Below, piece by piece: positions 52,822-61,224 of a stretch of 64,000 nt of DNA. Position 1 is the stretch's first letter. Each line of letters opens with the position of its first letter. The stretch is from JBDHTQ01 sp039808765 (GTDB lineage: Bacteria > Pseudomonadota > Alphaproteobacteria > UBA2400): assembly GCA_039808765.1 (NCBI GenBank), contig JBDHTQ010000001.1, positions 1-64,000 of the forward strand, given 5' to 3'. The translations under genes were made by a program, and so were the position numbers. Below the pieces are notes generated by a model. The model was not told where the DNA came from, did no database searches, and was given only the letters and a program-made list of their open reading frames with translations.

Positions 52822-53613
52822 TTATGAAGGGCCAGCAATAGGTACAAAGTCATCTTTTCCCGCAGGCACATTACTGCCTAAGCTTAGAAGAGCTGCAATC
52901 TTCATATCCCACAACAAGCCCACTACTTTTGGCTGTGTGCGTTGGGAAAGCGTATCAATATAACGTTGCATGTTCCGTACGCTACAGCGGACATTCTCAC
53001 GACAGACTTCATCTTTAAGAGCCTGACCGTTGAGATGTGGATTCTTTCTTAAAACAGCTTTTACAACAGGAGAAAGTTGAGCAACATACAATCCTGCATA
53101 GCCACCAACGCCATTTCCATTTGTTGCAGCGTTTAAGCCGCCACATTCGGTATGGCCCATGATAATAACTGTTTCAATTTCTAAAACCCGGATCGCATAG
53201 TCAACATTTGCCCAAAGATGAAGAGCGTCATTTCCTCCACATAGGGCTGCAAAACATTTAGCAGGGTGCATTAACCATGGTGCGTGTGTGCGTGCAAAGC
53301 GCATAACGGGTGGTTCTGCTGGAACGTGTGCTGCGATCGGAGCCGCCGCAAAGTAGAGCCCAGGATTTTGGCTACCAAATAAGTTTGCCAAACGTGAATC
53401 AGGGCAATTAATCAATAAAAATGGTGGCTTTTGCCCATCGTGTACCAATTGCTCAAAAGGTGTGAGACAGCCGAGTTTGCGAGTGCCACCGCAGCATTCA
53501 TCATGTGAATGATGCGTATCAATATGCCTATTAAACGCGGCAACAACAAGGTCAATAACAGATTCTAAATCCATCTCTGGATGGATAGGGCAGGCATTGG
53601 GGTTATATGGCAT
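52822..53613 (-). CDS. Divergent beta-carbonic-anhydrase-like protein
   Basis: The zinc site of beta-carbonic anhydrases is recognisable: INCPDSRL (Cys-x-Asp-x-Arg) and, later, IMGHTECGG (His-x-x-Cys). The usual Ser or Ala after the first Cys is Pro. About 35 extra residues separate the two motifs (RFARTHAPWLMHPAKCFAALCGGNDALHLWA). The N-terminus carries an additional His/Cys cluster (HIDTHHSHDECCGGTRKLGC) that could bind a second metal. Bicarbonate formation is the expected reaction, but these changes make activity uncertain. It is monocistronic and transcribed towards the HlyD gene. Confidence 0.7.
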   Translation of the reverse strand: MPYNPNACPIHPEMDLESVIDLVVAAFNRHIDTHHSHDECCGGTRKLGCLTPFEQLVHDGQKPPFLLINCPDSRLANLFGSQNPGLYFAAAPIAAHVPAEPPVMRFARTHAPWLMHPAKCFAALCGGNDALHLWANVDYAIRVLEIETVIIMGHTECGGLNAATNGNGVGGYAGLYVAQLSPVVKAVLRKNPHLNGQALKDEVCRENVRCSVRNMQRYIDTLSQRTQPKVVGLLWDMKIAALLSLGSNVPAGKDDFVPIAGPS

Positions 53614-53822
53614 AATTGGTCTCGGTTGATTGGATTTTTAAATTTTTCAGCTCTAAATTCAAAAGTGCGAAAGCGTTCATAGATCACTTTGATAACAATT
53701 GTCTATGTTTTTTTAAATATTCATCGAGAATTGTGTTAATCAATGACCCTTCGGAAGGTTGATTTTAAAGCAAGAGAGGGGTAAGGTGGTCGTTAATTAA
53801 CTGACTTAATGTGAGTAAAATT

Positions 53823-55085
53823 ATGACGGGTAATAATAACTGGGCAGAGATGCTTTTTCGACGCGATAAAGAATCATGGGATGGCATAAGTGGTCGTGAT
53901 CTTTATTGTTTTTTAAAGCCGAAATGTCAGCAGATTTTGACTGATGATTATTTGTTGGAAATGCTTGATCGAGAGCAACCCCTGCGCATTAAATATGGTA
54001 TTGATCCAACCGGTTCTGAAGTTCATATCGGCCATATGGTTCCGGTTATGCTCTTGCGGCAGTTTGAAAAATCCGGTCACAATGTGCAGTTTATTATCGG
54101 TGATTTTACCGCGCAGATTGGTGATCCAAGCGGACGAGAATCTTCACGCGTTGCACTCACAAGTGAGCAGATTCAAGCAAACATGAAAACATATCGCGAT
54201 CAAATCGGTCGCTTCATTCAGTTAGATCGGGTAGAGGTGTTTTATAATTCTTCTTGGTTAAACGCTCTTTCGCTTAATGACGTTTTTGATGTTTTTGGCG
54301 GAATCAATATGTCTGAAGCCATGCAGCGCGATGATTTTCGCGCACGGGCTAAAAACGCTCAAGGCGTCAGTCTTGCAGAAGTTTGTTATGGCGTCTTAAT
54401 GGGATTGGATTCAATTCAGCTTAAAAGCGATGTTGAGGTTGGTGGTATTGACCAGCTGCTCAATTTTCAACAATGCAGAAAAGTTATGCGTCAGCGGGGG
54501 TTGGCTGAAGAAGCAGTGTTGATGACCTCGTTGATTGAAGGGACCGCTGGGGATGGTCGTAAAATGAGCAAAAGTTTAGGTAACTACATTGCAGCCCAAG
54601 CGCCTGCTGACGATATGTTCGGCAAGATTATGTCGATACCTGATCGTCTTCTTCAGTCCTATTTTATGGCGTATGGACATGTGAGAATAGATGAGGTCGA
54701 GGCAATTCAGCAATTCGTCCAGCATGAACCCATGGAAGCGAAAAAGCAACTGGGCGCTCTGATTGTCGCTATCGCGCATAATAGCTGGGAAACTGGATGT
54801 GCAGAACGCGAGAATTTTGAGCGGAAGTTTTCTGAACGTACACTTACAGAAGAAGACTTTATATGTGTTCATGCTCAATCAGGCGATAAAATTCTCGAAG
54901 CCTTGTTTGCTGCTGGGCACTATTCAAGCAAAGGTGAGCTGAGGCGCATGTTCACGCAAAACGGCGTAAGACTCTTGCTCAATGATGGTAGCGAAAAAAC
55001 ATTGAGTATGGATGATGTTGTTTGCGGCGAGTGTAAAGTGCGCGTTGGTAAGCGTGCATTGTACAAGATCATTCACGCTGCATAA
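53823..55085 (+). CDS. tyrS: Tyrosyl-tRNA synthetase
   Basis: This class I aminoacyl-tRNA synthetase charges tRNA-Tyr. HIGHM is the HIGH motif and KMSKSLGN the KMSKS motif, with GIDPTGSEVH just before the first. The anticodon-binding helical part and a C-terminal S4-like domain (SSKGELRRMFTQNGVRLLLNDG...CKVRVGKRALYKII) follow. About 420 aa is the usual length. The start could be GTG at 53811 or ATG at 53823; Shine-Dalgarno signals are weak for both. It is the last housekeeping gene before the phage-like module. Confidence 0.93.
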   Translation: MTGNNNWAEMLFRRDKESWDGISGRDLYCFLKPKCQQILTDDYLLEMLDREQPLRIKYGIDPTGSEVHIGHMVPVMLLRQFEKSGHNVQFIIGDFTAQIGDPSGRESSRVALTSEQIQANMKTYRDQIGRFIQLDRVEVFYNSSWLNALSLNDVFDVFGGINMSEAMQRDDFRARAKNAQGVSLAEVCYGVLMGLDSIQLKSDVEVGGIDQLLNFQQCRKVMRQRGLAEEAVLMTSLIEGTAGDGRKMSKSLGNYIAAQAPADDMFGKIMSIPDRLLQSYFMAYGHVRIDEVEAIQQFVQHEPMEAKKQLGALIVAIAHNSWETGCAERENFERKFSERTLTEEDFICVHAQSGDKILEALFAAGHYSSKGELRRMFTQNGVRLLLNDGSEKTLSMDDVVCGECKVRVGKRALYKIIHAA

Positions 55086-55501
55086 TCTTGTCGTATAGTT
55101 TTGCTGCAGTGCAAAATTTATATTGACAATCGCGAGATAGTATTGTATTGACTTTATCAAGCATAGGTGTGCCTTGATGATTAAAGCAAAGGCATCCCAA
55201 CTTTATAAAATCAGCAAAAATTAGAACCCAATCGACAACTGTCTGAATAAGGCGGATCGGTTCTTATTGTGTTCGCGTTCTCATGTGCGATTGTCCGCAT
55301 TTTTGTGCTGATCAGGTACTCAAAACATATAAATAATTTTTGCCCGATTAGCAAAAGTATGCGGTGCGTTGCTTTTTTCTACATGCGAACTCATCGCTAC
55401 CAATTTAATCCATCGGTGTATGACGGGTCTCTTACGTATAGTGATAATATGCGTTGCGGTCTGCTCCACCAGTTCATCTTTCCCTCACCATGGAGGCGCA
55501 T
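55086..55501 (+). promoter_or_regulatory. Spacer before the phage module, with a candidate promoter
   Basis: I see no gene in these 416 bp. TTGACA at 55123-55128 and TATTGA at 55146-55151 are 17 bp apart and could be a sigma-70 promoter for the terminase genes, about 350 bp upstream of them. The stretch is AT-rich and shows no att-like repeat of tyrS or of a tRNA. Confidence 0.35.
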
Positions 55502-55939
55502 GTGAAACCTGATGACGCTTTGCGAGAGCGCGTTTTGCGCTTATCTGCGCGTGGGGTTAATGCTGCTCTGGTGCACGAACTGGTGGGGCAACATTGCTCG
55601 TTTTCCCGATTTCAAAAAATTTTTTCAAAAGAGCTGAGGCGTGGAAATGCAGAAGCCGATGCCGCTGTAAGTGAGGCTTTGTTCGATGTCACTGTATCAG
55701 GAAAAAGTCCACCGTTAATGTTGGCGTGGGCAAAACAACGATTAGGGTGGAGTGCAAGTGATGATGATGCAGCAGAGGCTTCTTCCAGCAACGACAAAAA
55801 AGCTGCCGAAGCACTTGCGACACTTCAAGCGCTTCTTGACCAACTTGCCGATCGAAAAACAGAAAGCATTTTATACCCGTCTGAATTGGTTGAAAGTTGC
55901 ACGGAGCAATCAAATTCCTCCACCCAGCAGCATCGTTAA
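55502..55939 (+). CDS. Phage-type terminase small subunit-like protein
   Basis: This DNA-packaging initiator is recognised mainly by position before the large subunit. The N-terminal part (residues 5-60) is helical and basic (ERVLRLSARGVNAALVHELVGQH...FQKIFSKELRRGNAEADAAV), like the DNA-binding domain of small terminases. The end is an acidic, Ser/Gln-rich tail. GTG at 55502, with GGAGG five bases before it, is the best start; ATG at 55490 is also in frame. The last 179 bp overlap the large-subunit gene in another frame. Confidence 0.65.
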   Translation: MKPDDALRERVLRLSARGVNAALVHELVGQHCSFSRFQKIFSKELRRGNAEADAAVSEALFDVTVSGKSPPLMLAWAKQRLGWSASDDDAAEASSSNDKKAAEALATLQALLDQLADRKTESILYPSELVESCTEQSNSSTQQHR

Positions 55940-57110
55940 GTCATGGCATACATGGTTGCTTTTAGCTGGACGCGGTTTTGGTAAAACCCGCGCTGGAGCC
56001 GAGGAATTTTCTTGGCAACTTCTCAAAAATGATGGATGGCGTGGGGCAATCGTAGCCCCAACAATGAATGATGCGCGCGATACATGTATTGAAGGTGATA
56101 GCGGTCTTTTAAATATAGTGCCGTTCGAATGTATTGAAAGCTGGAATCGCTCTCAAGGGGAAATGACATTTAAAAATGGAAGTAAAATAAAACTGTTCTC
56201 TGCGGATGCACCCGAACGGTTACGCGGGCCACAACATCATGTTGCTTGGTGTGATGAATTAGGGGCATGGGCAAGCGGTGCCGCTTTGGAGCAATTGCGC
56301 TTCGGGTTGCGTTTGGGGATTACTCCTAAAATGATTATCACAACTACGCCGCGGTCTAATCGCTTTATTCTCGACCTTATAAAAATGGAAGGGAATGGGG
56401 TGGTTATTACGCGGGGAAATACTTTTGAAAACAAGAACAATCTTGCAGCTGCTGCGCTTGAAGAACTCAGTCGTCTTTATGAAAATACACGTATCGGGCG
56501 TCAAGAGCTTTATGCCGAACTTCTTCTCGATACACCAGGAGCACTATGGTCGCGCGATCAATTAGATACATTGCGAATAAAAACTATTCCCGCAACTCTT
56601 GAGCGCTTGGTTGTTGGTGTTGATCCTGCCGTGACTGCTCATGCACGTTCGGATAAAACTGGTATTGTGGCGTGCGGTCTTGATCAGCATGGTCATGCAT
56701 ATGTTCTGCGCGATGAAACGTGCTCACTTTCGCCTGATGGTTGGGCGCGGCGTGTGATCGACGTTTTTCATCAAATAGATGCTGATGTTATCGTGGGTGA
56801 GGTAAATCAGGGCGGTGATATGGTTGAGAGTCTTTTGCGCACTGTTTATACGCATATTCCTTTTAAATCCGTACGGGCTCATCGATCAAAAATTGTGCGA
56901 GCGCAACCTATTGCCGCACTTTATGAGCAAGGGCTTGTTCATCATGTCGGGTATTTCAGAGAACTCGAAGAGGAAATGTGCCGTTTCTCAAATGCTGCGA
57001 AAAATGATGAGGATAAGTTGTCTCACTCGCCTGATCGAATTGATGCCTTGGTCATCGCTCTAACCGAGTTGATGCTAAATAGAAGTACGCCGCGCGTCTG
57101 TCGGCTTTAG
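55761..57110 (+). CDS. Phage/GTA terminase large subunit
   Basis: This ATP-driven packaging motor and nuclease has Walker A in WLLLAGRGFGKTRAGAEEF, Walker B-like VAWCDELGAW, and RuvC-type nuclease residues in VVGVDPAVT, VGEVNQGG and SPDRIDALVIAL. The sequence before Walker A (NLPIEKQKAFYTRLNWLKVARSNQIPPP) matches the lead-in of GTA g2-type TerL proteins. It must be coding although it lies within the small-subunit gene. GGTGGAG eight bases before the ATG triplet at 55761 supports that start. The result is about 449 aa and a 179 bp dual-coding overlap. Confidence 0.9.
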   Translation: MMMQQRLLPATTKKLPKHLRHFKRFLTNLPIEKQKAFYTRLNWLKVARSNQIPPPSSIVKSWHTWLLLAGRGFGKTRAGAEEFSWQLLKNDGWRGAIVAPTMNDARDTCIEGDSGLLNIVPFECIESWNRSQGEMTFKNGSKIKLFSADAPERLRGPQHHVAWCDELGAWASGAALEQLRFGLRLGITPKMIITTTPRSNRFILDLIKMEGNGVVITRGNTFENKNNLAAAALEELSRLYENTRIGRQELYAELLLDTPGALWSRDQLDTLRIKTIPATLERLVVGVDPAVTAHARSDKTGIVACGLDQHGHAYVLRDETCSLSPDGWARRVIDVFHQIDADVIVGEVNQGGDMVESLLRTVYTHIPFKSVRAHRSKIVRAQPIAALYEQGLVHHVGYFRELEEEMCRFSNAAKNDEDKLSHSPDRIDALVIALTELMLNRSTPRVCRL

Positions 57111-57150
57111 GTGAGGCAGGTTGTATTCATTTCGAACAAAAGAGGTGTGA

Positions 57151-58308
57151 ATGCTGAATTTTTTCAAATTAAATCGTGAATCAAAATCAAGCCGGAGTCA
57201 TCCTCTTTTAACGATCAGTGCCATTGGGCAAGCACGGTGGACATCACGTCGCTATGATCGGTTGGCAGAAGAAGGATATCGCAAAAATGTGATCGCATAT
57301 CGCTGCATAAAGGAAATTGCACAAAATGCAGCGACGATTCCGTGGATTGTTTATGATCGTGATCGTGAACTTTCGGATCATCCTTTGTGTGCCTTGTTAA
57401 ACAAACCAAACCCGCAAATGGGTTCAGCACAGTTTTTTGAATCGGTCTATACGTTTCATCAAATTTCCGGTAACGCCTATATTGAGGCTGTGCGTGCTGA
57501 CGAAGAATCAGGACCGCGTGAACTCTGGTCACTTCGCCCTGATAGAATGAAAGTTTTACCCTCTAAATCAGGGTTGCCTGCTGCCTATGAATATACGGTT
57601 GCTGGACAATCAACACGTTGGACACTTGACCCACTTACTGGTACAGGAGAAATTTTACATTTTAAATCCTTTCATCCGCTGGATGATTGGTATGGTCAAG
57701 GCGTTCTGGAATCTGCACTCTCTTCGATCGATCAGCATAACTCCGCTAGCGCATGGAATCAGGCGTTATTACAAAATGCCGCACGACCGTCGGGAGCACT
57801 TGTTTATTCTCCGAAAGAAGGCCCCGCTATTTTAAGCGAAGATCAAATCCGACGGTTGCGTCATGATTTGGAAGAGCAGTTTGAGGGGAGTGCAAATGCA
57901 GGTCGACCATTGCTGCTAGAGGGTGGTTTACAATGGCAATCAATGTCACTTAGTCCCGCTGATATGGATTGGACAGAAGGGCGCGATCGCGTAGCACGCG
58001 AAATTGCATTGGCATTTGGTGTTCCTCCGCAATTGATTGGTTTACCGGAATCTCAGACATACAATAATTATAAAGAAGCACGTCTAGCTTTTTACGAAGA
58101 AACAATTTTGCCGCTGGCATATGGGTTGCGAGATGCCCTCAACACATGGCTGGTTCCGATGTTCATGAAAAATGGATTACGCATTGATCTGGATTTAGAT
58201 GGGGTTTCTGCTCTTTCTCCGCGGCGGGAGGCACTATGGGATCGTATTAGTAAAGCGGACTTTCTGACCCTTGAAGAAAAGCGTCAGGCGTTGGGATACA
58301 GCGTTTAA
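57151..58308 (+). CDS. HK97-family phage portal protein
   Basis: This protein forms the dodecameric channel through which DNA enters the capsid. NVIAYRCIKEIAQNAATIPW near the N-terminus, HPLCALLNKPNPQMG, YHQISGNAYIE-like FHQISGNAYIEAV and the central FGVPPQLIGLPESQTYNNYKEARLAFYEETI are characteristic of HK97/GTA g3 portals. The length of 385 aa is typical. It starts 40 bp after TerL with AAGAGG upstream and is followed by the prohead protease. Confidence 0.92.
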   Translation: MLNFFKLNRESKSSRSHPLLTISAIGQARWTSRRYDRLAEEGYRKNVIAYRCIKEIAQNAATIPWIVYDRDRELSDHPLCALLNKPNPQMGSAQFFESVYTFHQISGNAYIEAVRADEESGPRELWSLRPDRMKVLPSKSGLPAAYEYTVAGQSTRWTLDPLTGTGEILHFKSFHPLDDWYGQGVLESALSSIDQHNSASAWNQALLQNAARPSGALVYSPKEGPAILSEDQIRRLRHDLEEQFEGSANAGRPLLLEGGLQWQSMSLSPADMDWTEGRDRVAREIALAFGVPPQLIGLPESQTYNNYKEARLAFYEETILPLAYGLRDALNTWLVPMFMKNGLRIDLDLDGVSALSPRREALWDRISKADFLTLEEKRQALGYSV

Positions 58309-58357
58309 TTTCTCATCAATTTTCAAATCTTATCCACTTTTTAAAAGGAGGACGCAC

Positions 58358-58939
58358 ATGTCTTTAACCCTCAGTGCGCCAAGTCGGTTATATTTAAAAG
58401 CAATGGCCGATGGTGAAGGTTTATTTGAAGGTTATGCCAGCCTTTTTAATATTGCTGACAGTGAGCAAGACGTTGTTATGCCAGGTGCTTTTGATACGAC
58501 CTTGGCTGAATGGCGTAAAAATGGTCGTGCGCCAGCACTTCTGTGGCAGCATGACCGGACGCAGCCAATTGGAACATGGCTCGACTTAAGGGTTGATCAG
58601 AAAGGTCTGTATGTTCGAGGTCGTCTTTTCGTTGACGATATCGCTCAGGCTGCTGAAGCATACGCTCTCATGAAAAAAGGAGCTTTGTCCGGCTTGTCCA
58701 TCGGTTATCGACCCGAGCAGGCCAGTCGCGATATGCAGCGCGGTTTGCGGCTGTTAGAGCGTATCAAACTTTTTGAAATTTCTCTCGTTACCTTTCCCGC
58801 GTTGGAAACAGCGCGGGTTTATGCGGTAAAAGAAGGTGTTTGTTCCGACCCTTCTCCCGCTTTTGTCAACGATGTGCGCCGGTTTTGTTTCTGGCTTCAG
58901 TCGGTGACACCTGTTCGTTCCTCTAGCAATTGGAAGTGA
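58358..58939 (+). CDS. HK97-family prohead protease
   Basis: This capsid-maturation serine protease resembles GTA g4. FEGYASLFNIADSEQDVVMPGAF contains the N-terminal conserved strand and Asp. PALLWQHDRTQPIGTW holds the catalytic His, and GALSGLSIGYRP the catalytic Ser. LFEISLVTFPALETARV is the conserved C-terminal strand. AAAAGGAGG before the ATG at 58358 fixes the start. The gene overlaps nothing and ends seven bases before the major capsid gene. Confidence 0.92.
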   Translation: MSLTLSAPSRLYLKAMADGEGLFEGYASLFNIADSEQDVVMPGAFDTTLAEWRKNGRAPALLWQHDRTQPIGTWLDLRVDQKGLYVRGRLFVDDIAQAAEAYALMKKGALSGLSIGYRPEQASRDMQRGLRLLERIKLFEISLVTFPALETARVYAVKEGVCSDPSPAFVNDVRRFCFWLQSVTPVRSSSNWK

Positions 58940-58946
58940 GGTCAGT

Positions 58947-60173
58947 ATGGATTATGGATTAGATGCCCGCAGCGCGCTCGAGGACTTGCAGCGCCAGTTT
59001 CAAGCGTTCAAAGCGGGACATGAAGAAGAAATAAAGCAAATTAAAACTCACGGCAGTGCAGACATTTTAACACGTGAAAAAGTGGATCGTATGAATACGG
59101 TGATTGATGCACTACAAGAAAAAGTCATGCGTCAATCCCTCGCTGCAAAACGTTCAGCCAAAGGTATTGAAACAGCAGCCTATAACCCCGAAGCCGACGA
59201 GCATGCCAAAGCGTTTGGTGCTTTTGTGCGCAAAGGGCAAGAAAGTGATCTGATTGCGCTTGAACGCAAAGCCATGACGGTTGGATCAGATCCTGAAGGT
59301 GGGTATTTGGTTCCAAGTGAACTTTCTCAACGCATTGTGACCCGCCAGCGCGATCTAACCACAATGCGCCAAATCGCCACTGTTATGGAGGTTTCGTCAG
59401 ATGCTCTTGAAATGCTTTCTGATCGCAATGAGGCCGAAGCCAACTGGGTCGCTGAAACGGCAACGCGCACTGAGACGACGACACCTTCTTTAGGTAAAGT
59501 GCGTATTCCTGTTCATGAAATTTCAGCACAGCCCAAAGCTTCACAAAAGCTTCTGGATGACGCGCAAATCAACGTCGAAGAGTGGTTGGCTGCTAAAATT
59601 GCCGATCGCTTTTCTCGTCGCGAAGCCGATGCGTTTATCAACGGTGATGGTGTGATGCGCCCGCGAGGAATTCTCACCTATACCACGTCGACAAACGACG
59701 ATGAAAGCAGAAGCTGGGGGCAAATTCAGTACGTTGCTTCTGGTGCGGCCGGTGGTTTTGCTTCCTCATCTCCTGCAGATCGTCTTCTCGATTTGGTTTA
59801 TAAGCTTAAAGCTCCATATTTGCCTAAAGCAAGCTGGCTGATGCCGCGCTCTGTTTCTGCCGCCATCCGTAAGCTAAAAGGTGGTGATGGAAATTATTTG
59901 TGGCAGGTGAGCATGCAGAGCGGGCAACCGCCGACACTGCTTGGCTTTCCTGTTGTATTCTCAGAAGATATGCCCGCAATGGCCACCGATACTTACTCAC
60001 TTGCATTCGGTGATTTTAGTGAGGCCTATACCATTGTTGATCGTGCTGGCATTCGTCTTTTGCGTGATCCGTATACCGATAAGCCGAATGTCAAGTTCTA
60101 TACTACCAAACGCGTGGGCGGCGACGTGGTGAACTTTGATGCCATTAAGCTCATGAAGTTTGCAACTGCCTAA
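58947..60173 (+). CDS. HK97-family major capsid protein
   Basis: This is the shell protein. The first 110 or so residues form a coiled-coil delta domain (scaffold) that the protease would remove, probably near KAMTVGSDPEGG. The mature part starts with GGYLVPSELSQRIV and includes MRQIATVMEVSSDALEML, EANWVAETATRTET and FINGDGVMRPRGIL. The ending is the usual FYTTKRVGGDVVNFDAIKLMKFA. The size of 408 aa matches GTA g5 and HK97-like capsids. A perfect terminator hairpin follows the stop by 20 bp. Confidence 0.93.
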   Translation: MDYGLDARSALEDLQRQFQAFKAGHEEEIKQIKTHGSADILTREKVDRMNTVIDALQEKVMRQSLAAKRSAKGIETAAYNPEADEHAKAFGAFVRKGQESDLIALERKAMTVGSDPEGGYLVPSELSQRIVTRQRDLTTMRQIATVMEVSSDALEMLSDRNEAEANWVAETATRTETTTPSLGKVRIPVHEISAQPKASQKLLDDAQINVEEWLAAKIADRFSRREADAFINGDGVMRPRGILTYTTSTNDDESRSWGQIQYVASGAAGGFASSSPADRLLDLVYKLKAPYLPKASWLMPRSVSAAIRKLKGGDGNYLWQVSMQSGQPPTLLGFPVVFSEDMPAMATDTYSLAFGDFSEAYTIVDRAGIRLLRDPYTDKPNVKFYTTKRVGGDVVNFDAIKLMKFATA

Positions 60174-60193
60174 TAAACCGGTGAACTGACAGT

Positions 60194-60226
60194 AAGCTCT
60201 CCTTGACTATTAAGGAGAGCTTTTTC
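60194..60226 (+). terminator. Strong terminator after the capsid gene
   Basis: AAGCTCTCCTT (60194-60204) and AAGGAGAGCTT (60212-60222) form a perfect 11-bp stem with a seven-base loop, followed by TTTC. It would separate abundant capsid transcripts from the genes downstream. Confidence 0.8.
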
Positions 60227-60241
60227 TTTAAGGAGATGACG

Positions 60242-60637
60242 ATGACTATTCGTGATATTCGTAATAATAACGTGCCGATGCCTGCACTTGCCCCCACAGT
60301 TCGCCCCACAGGCACATATCAAGGAACGAGTGTTGATCTGCAAGGGGCAGGCTCAGCAGTTGCGGTTATTTATTTCGGTGCCTATACAAACGGTACCCAC
60401 ACGCCAACATTAGAACATTCAGACGATAATGTTACTTTTACCGTGGTCAGTGCTGCTGAAATGGATGGAACATTTTCTGCGGCCACAGCCTCTACCGATG
60501 CCAACACCATCCAACGCGTAGGATACCGGGGCAGCAAACGGTTTATCCGGCCCGTCATAACGGTTGCCAGTGGTGCAACGGGTGCTGCATCTTGTGCGCT
60601 GATTATAAAAGGGTTTTTATCGTCACTGCCCGCATAG
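60242..60637 (+). CDS. Small virion-type protein, unknown function
   Basis: This 131-residue protein starts at 60242, six bases after AAGGAG; the ATG at 60236 overlaps that signal. It is Ala/Thr/Gly-rich with short strands (SAVAVIYFGAYTNGTHTPTLEHSDDN...FTVVSAAEM; RFIRPVITVASGATGAASCALIIKGFL). This is typical of small beta-sandwich phage proteins such as capsid decorations or head fibres. A direct homologue is not recognised. Position right after the capsid gene supports a structural role. Confidence 0.6.
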   Translation: MTIRDIRNNNVPMPALAPTVRPTGTYQGTSVDLQGAGSAVAVIYFGAYTNGTHTPTLEHSDDNVTFTVVSAAEMDGTFSAATASTDANTIQRVGYRGSKRFIRPVITVASGATGAASCALIIKGFLSSLPA

Positions 60638-60862
60638 CCGCCGGATAATACGCCGGATAACCCTTAGACTAAACTGGAAACTGGCTGAATCTGGGACTAC
60701 AGTCTTGCGTTCTTCCGGTTTCCATGCCGGTGGTTCTTGAGCAAAAAGCTCATGCTCAATAAGGCGACGCACCACGCGCCGGGTGAGCGATAAACTTAAG
60801 CGATAAGTGTGTTGTGTCGTTGGGGTTAAATCAATGGATGCATCATCAACATTATTCGTCAT
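60623..60862 (-). CDS. Antisense small protein with an internal basic repeat
   Basis: A 79-residue frame is read opposite to all other phage-module genes. GGAGG lies about eight bases before the ATG at 60862 (MTNNVDDAS). The protein carries two similar segments, YRLSLSLTRRVVRRLIEHE and FQFSLRVIRRIIRRLCGQ, each an amphipathic basic helix. Its stop overlaps the end of the previous gene by 15 bp. It could be a small DNA- or membrane-binding regulator. The Shine-Dalgarno and the internal repeat argue that it is real. Confidence 0.5.
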   Translation of the reverse strand: MTNNVDDASIDLTPTTQHTYRLSLSLTRRVVRRLIEHELFAQEPPAWKPEERKTVVPDSASFQFSLRVIRRIIRRLCGQ

Positions 60863-60951
60863 TCTCTCATCCTCCACCGTTCTAAGCTTAGCCCAAAGGG
60901 GTTAATTCAGTCTCAATTTTTCCTAAAATTCTATCCAATAAGGAGAGGACT

Positions 60952-61221
60952 ATGCCTGATACGTTCTTAACCCATTCCAGTGGCCTTGATTCCCCGGCGC
61001 GTCATGCTTATGCGATCACCCCTGATGATAATAACGATCTCGCGACTGTAACACGCGCGATTTACACCGGTAATGGCGGCGACGTAGTTTGCGTTTTGTG
61101 TGATAGCACAACAGAAGTAACGCTGAAATCGTTGGGGCCGGGGATGATTCTACCTTTGCGGATTAAAAGGGTAAAAGCCACCGGTACGACAAGCAATATT
61201 TCATTGGTTGGTTTGGTGTAA
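60952..61221 (+). CDS. Small phage-type protein upstream of the tail spike
   Basis: This 89-residue protein contains SPARHAYAITPDDNNDLATVTRAIYTGNGGDVV and ILPLRIKRVKATGTTSNI. That pattern is familiar from small phage proteins that lie next to tail or spike genes in many proteobacterial prophages; their function is usually given as structural or unknown. AAGGAGAGG precedes the ATG. It ends three bases before the large tail-spike-like gene, so the two are probably coupled. Confidence 0.65.
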   Translation: MPDTFLTHSSGLDSPARHAYAITPDDNNDLATVTRAIYTGNGGDVVCVLCDSTTEVTLKSLGPGMILPLRIKRVKATGTTSNISLVGLV

Positions 61222-61224
61222 ACC

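Noticed and set aside
55269..55505. 78-codon frame before the terminase genes
   Set aside because: It lacks a Shine-Dalgarno and a recognisable protein; it overlaps the better-supported small terminase start.
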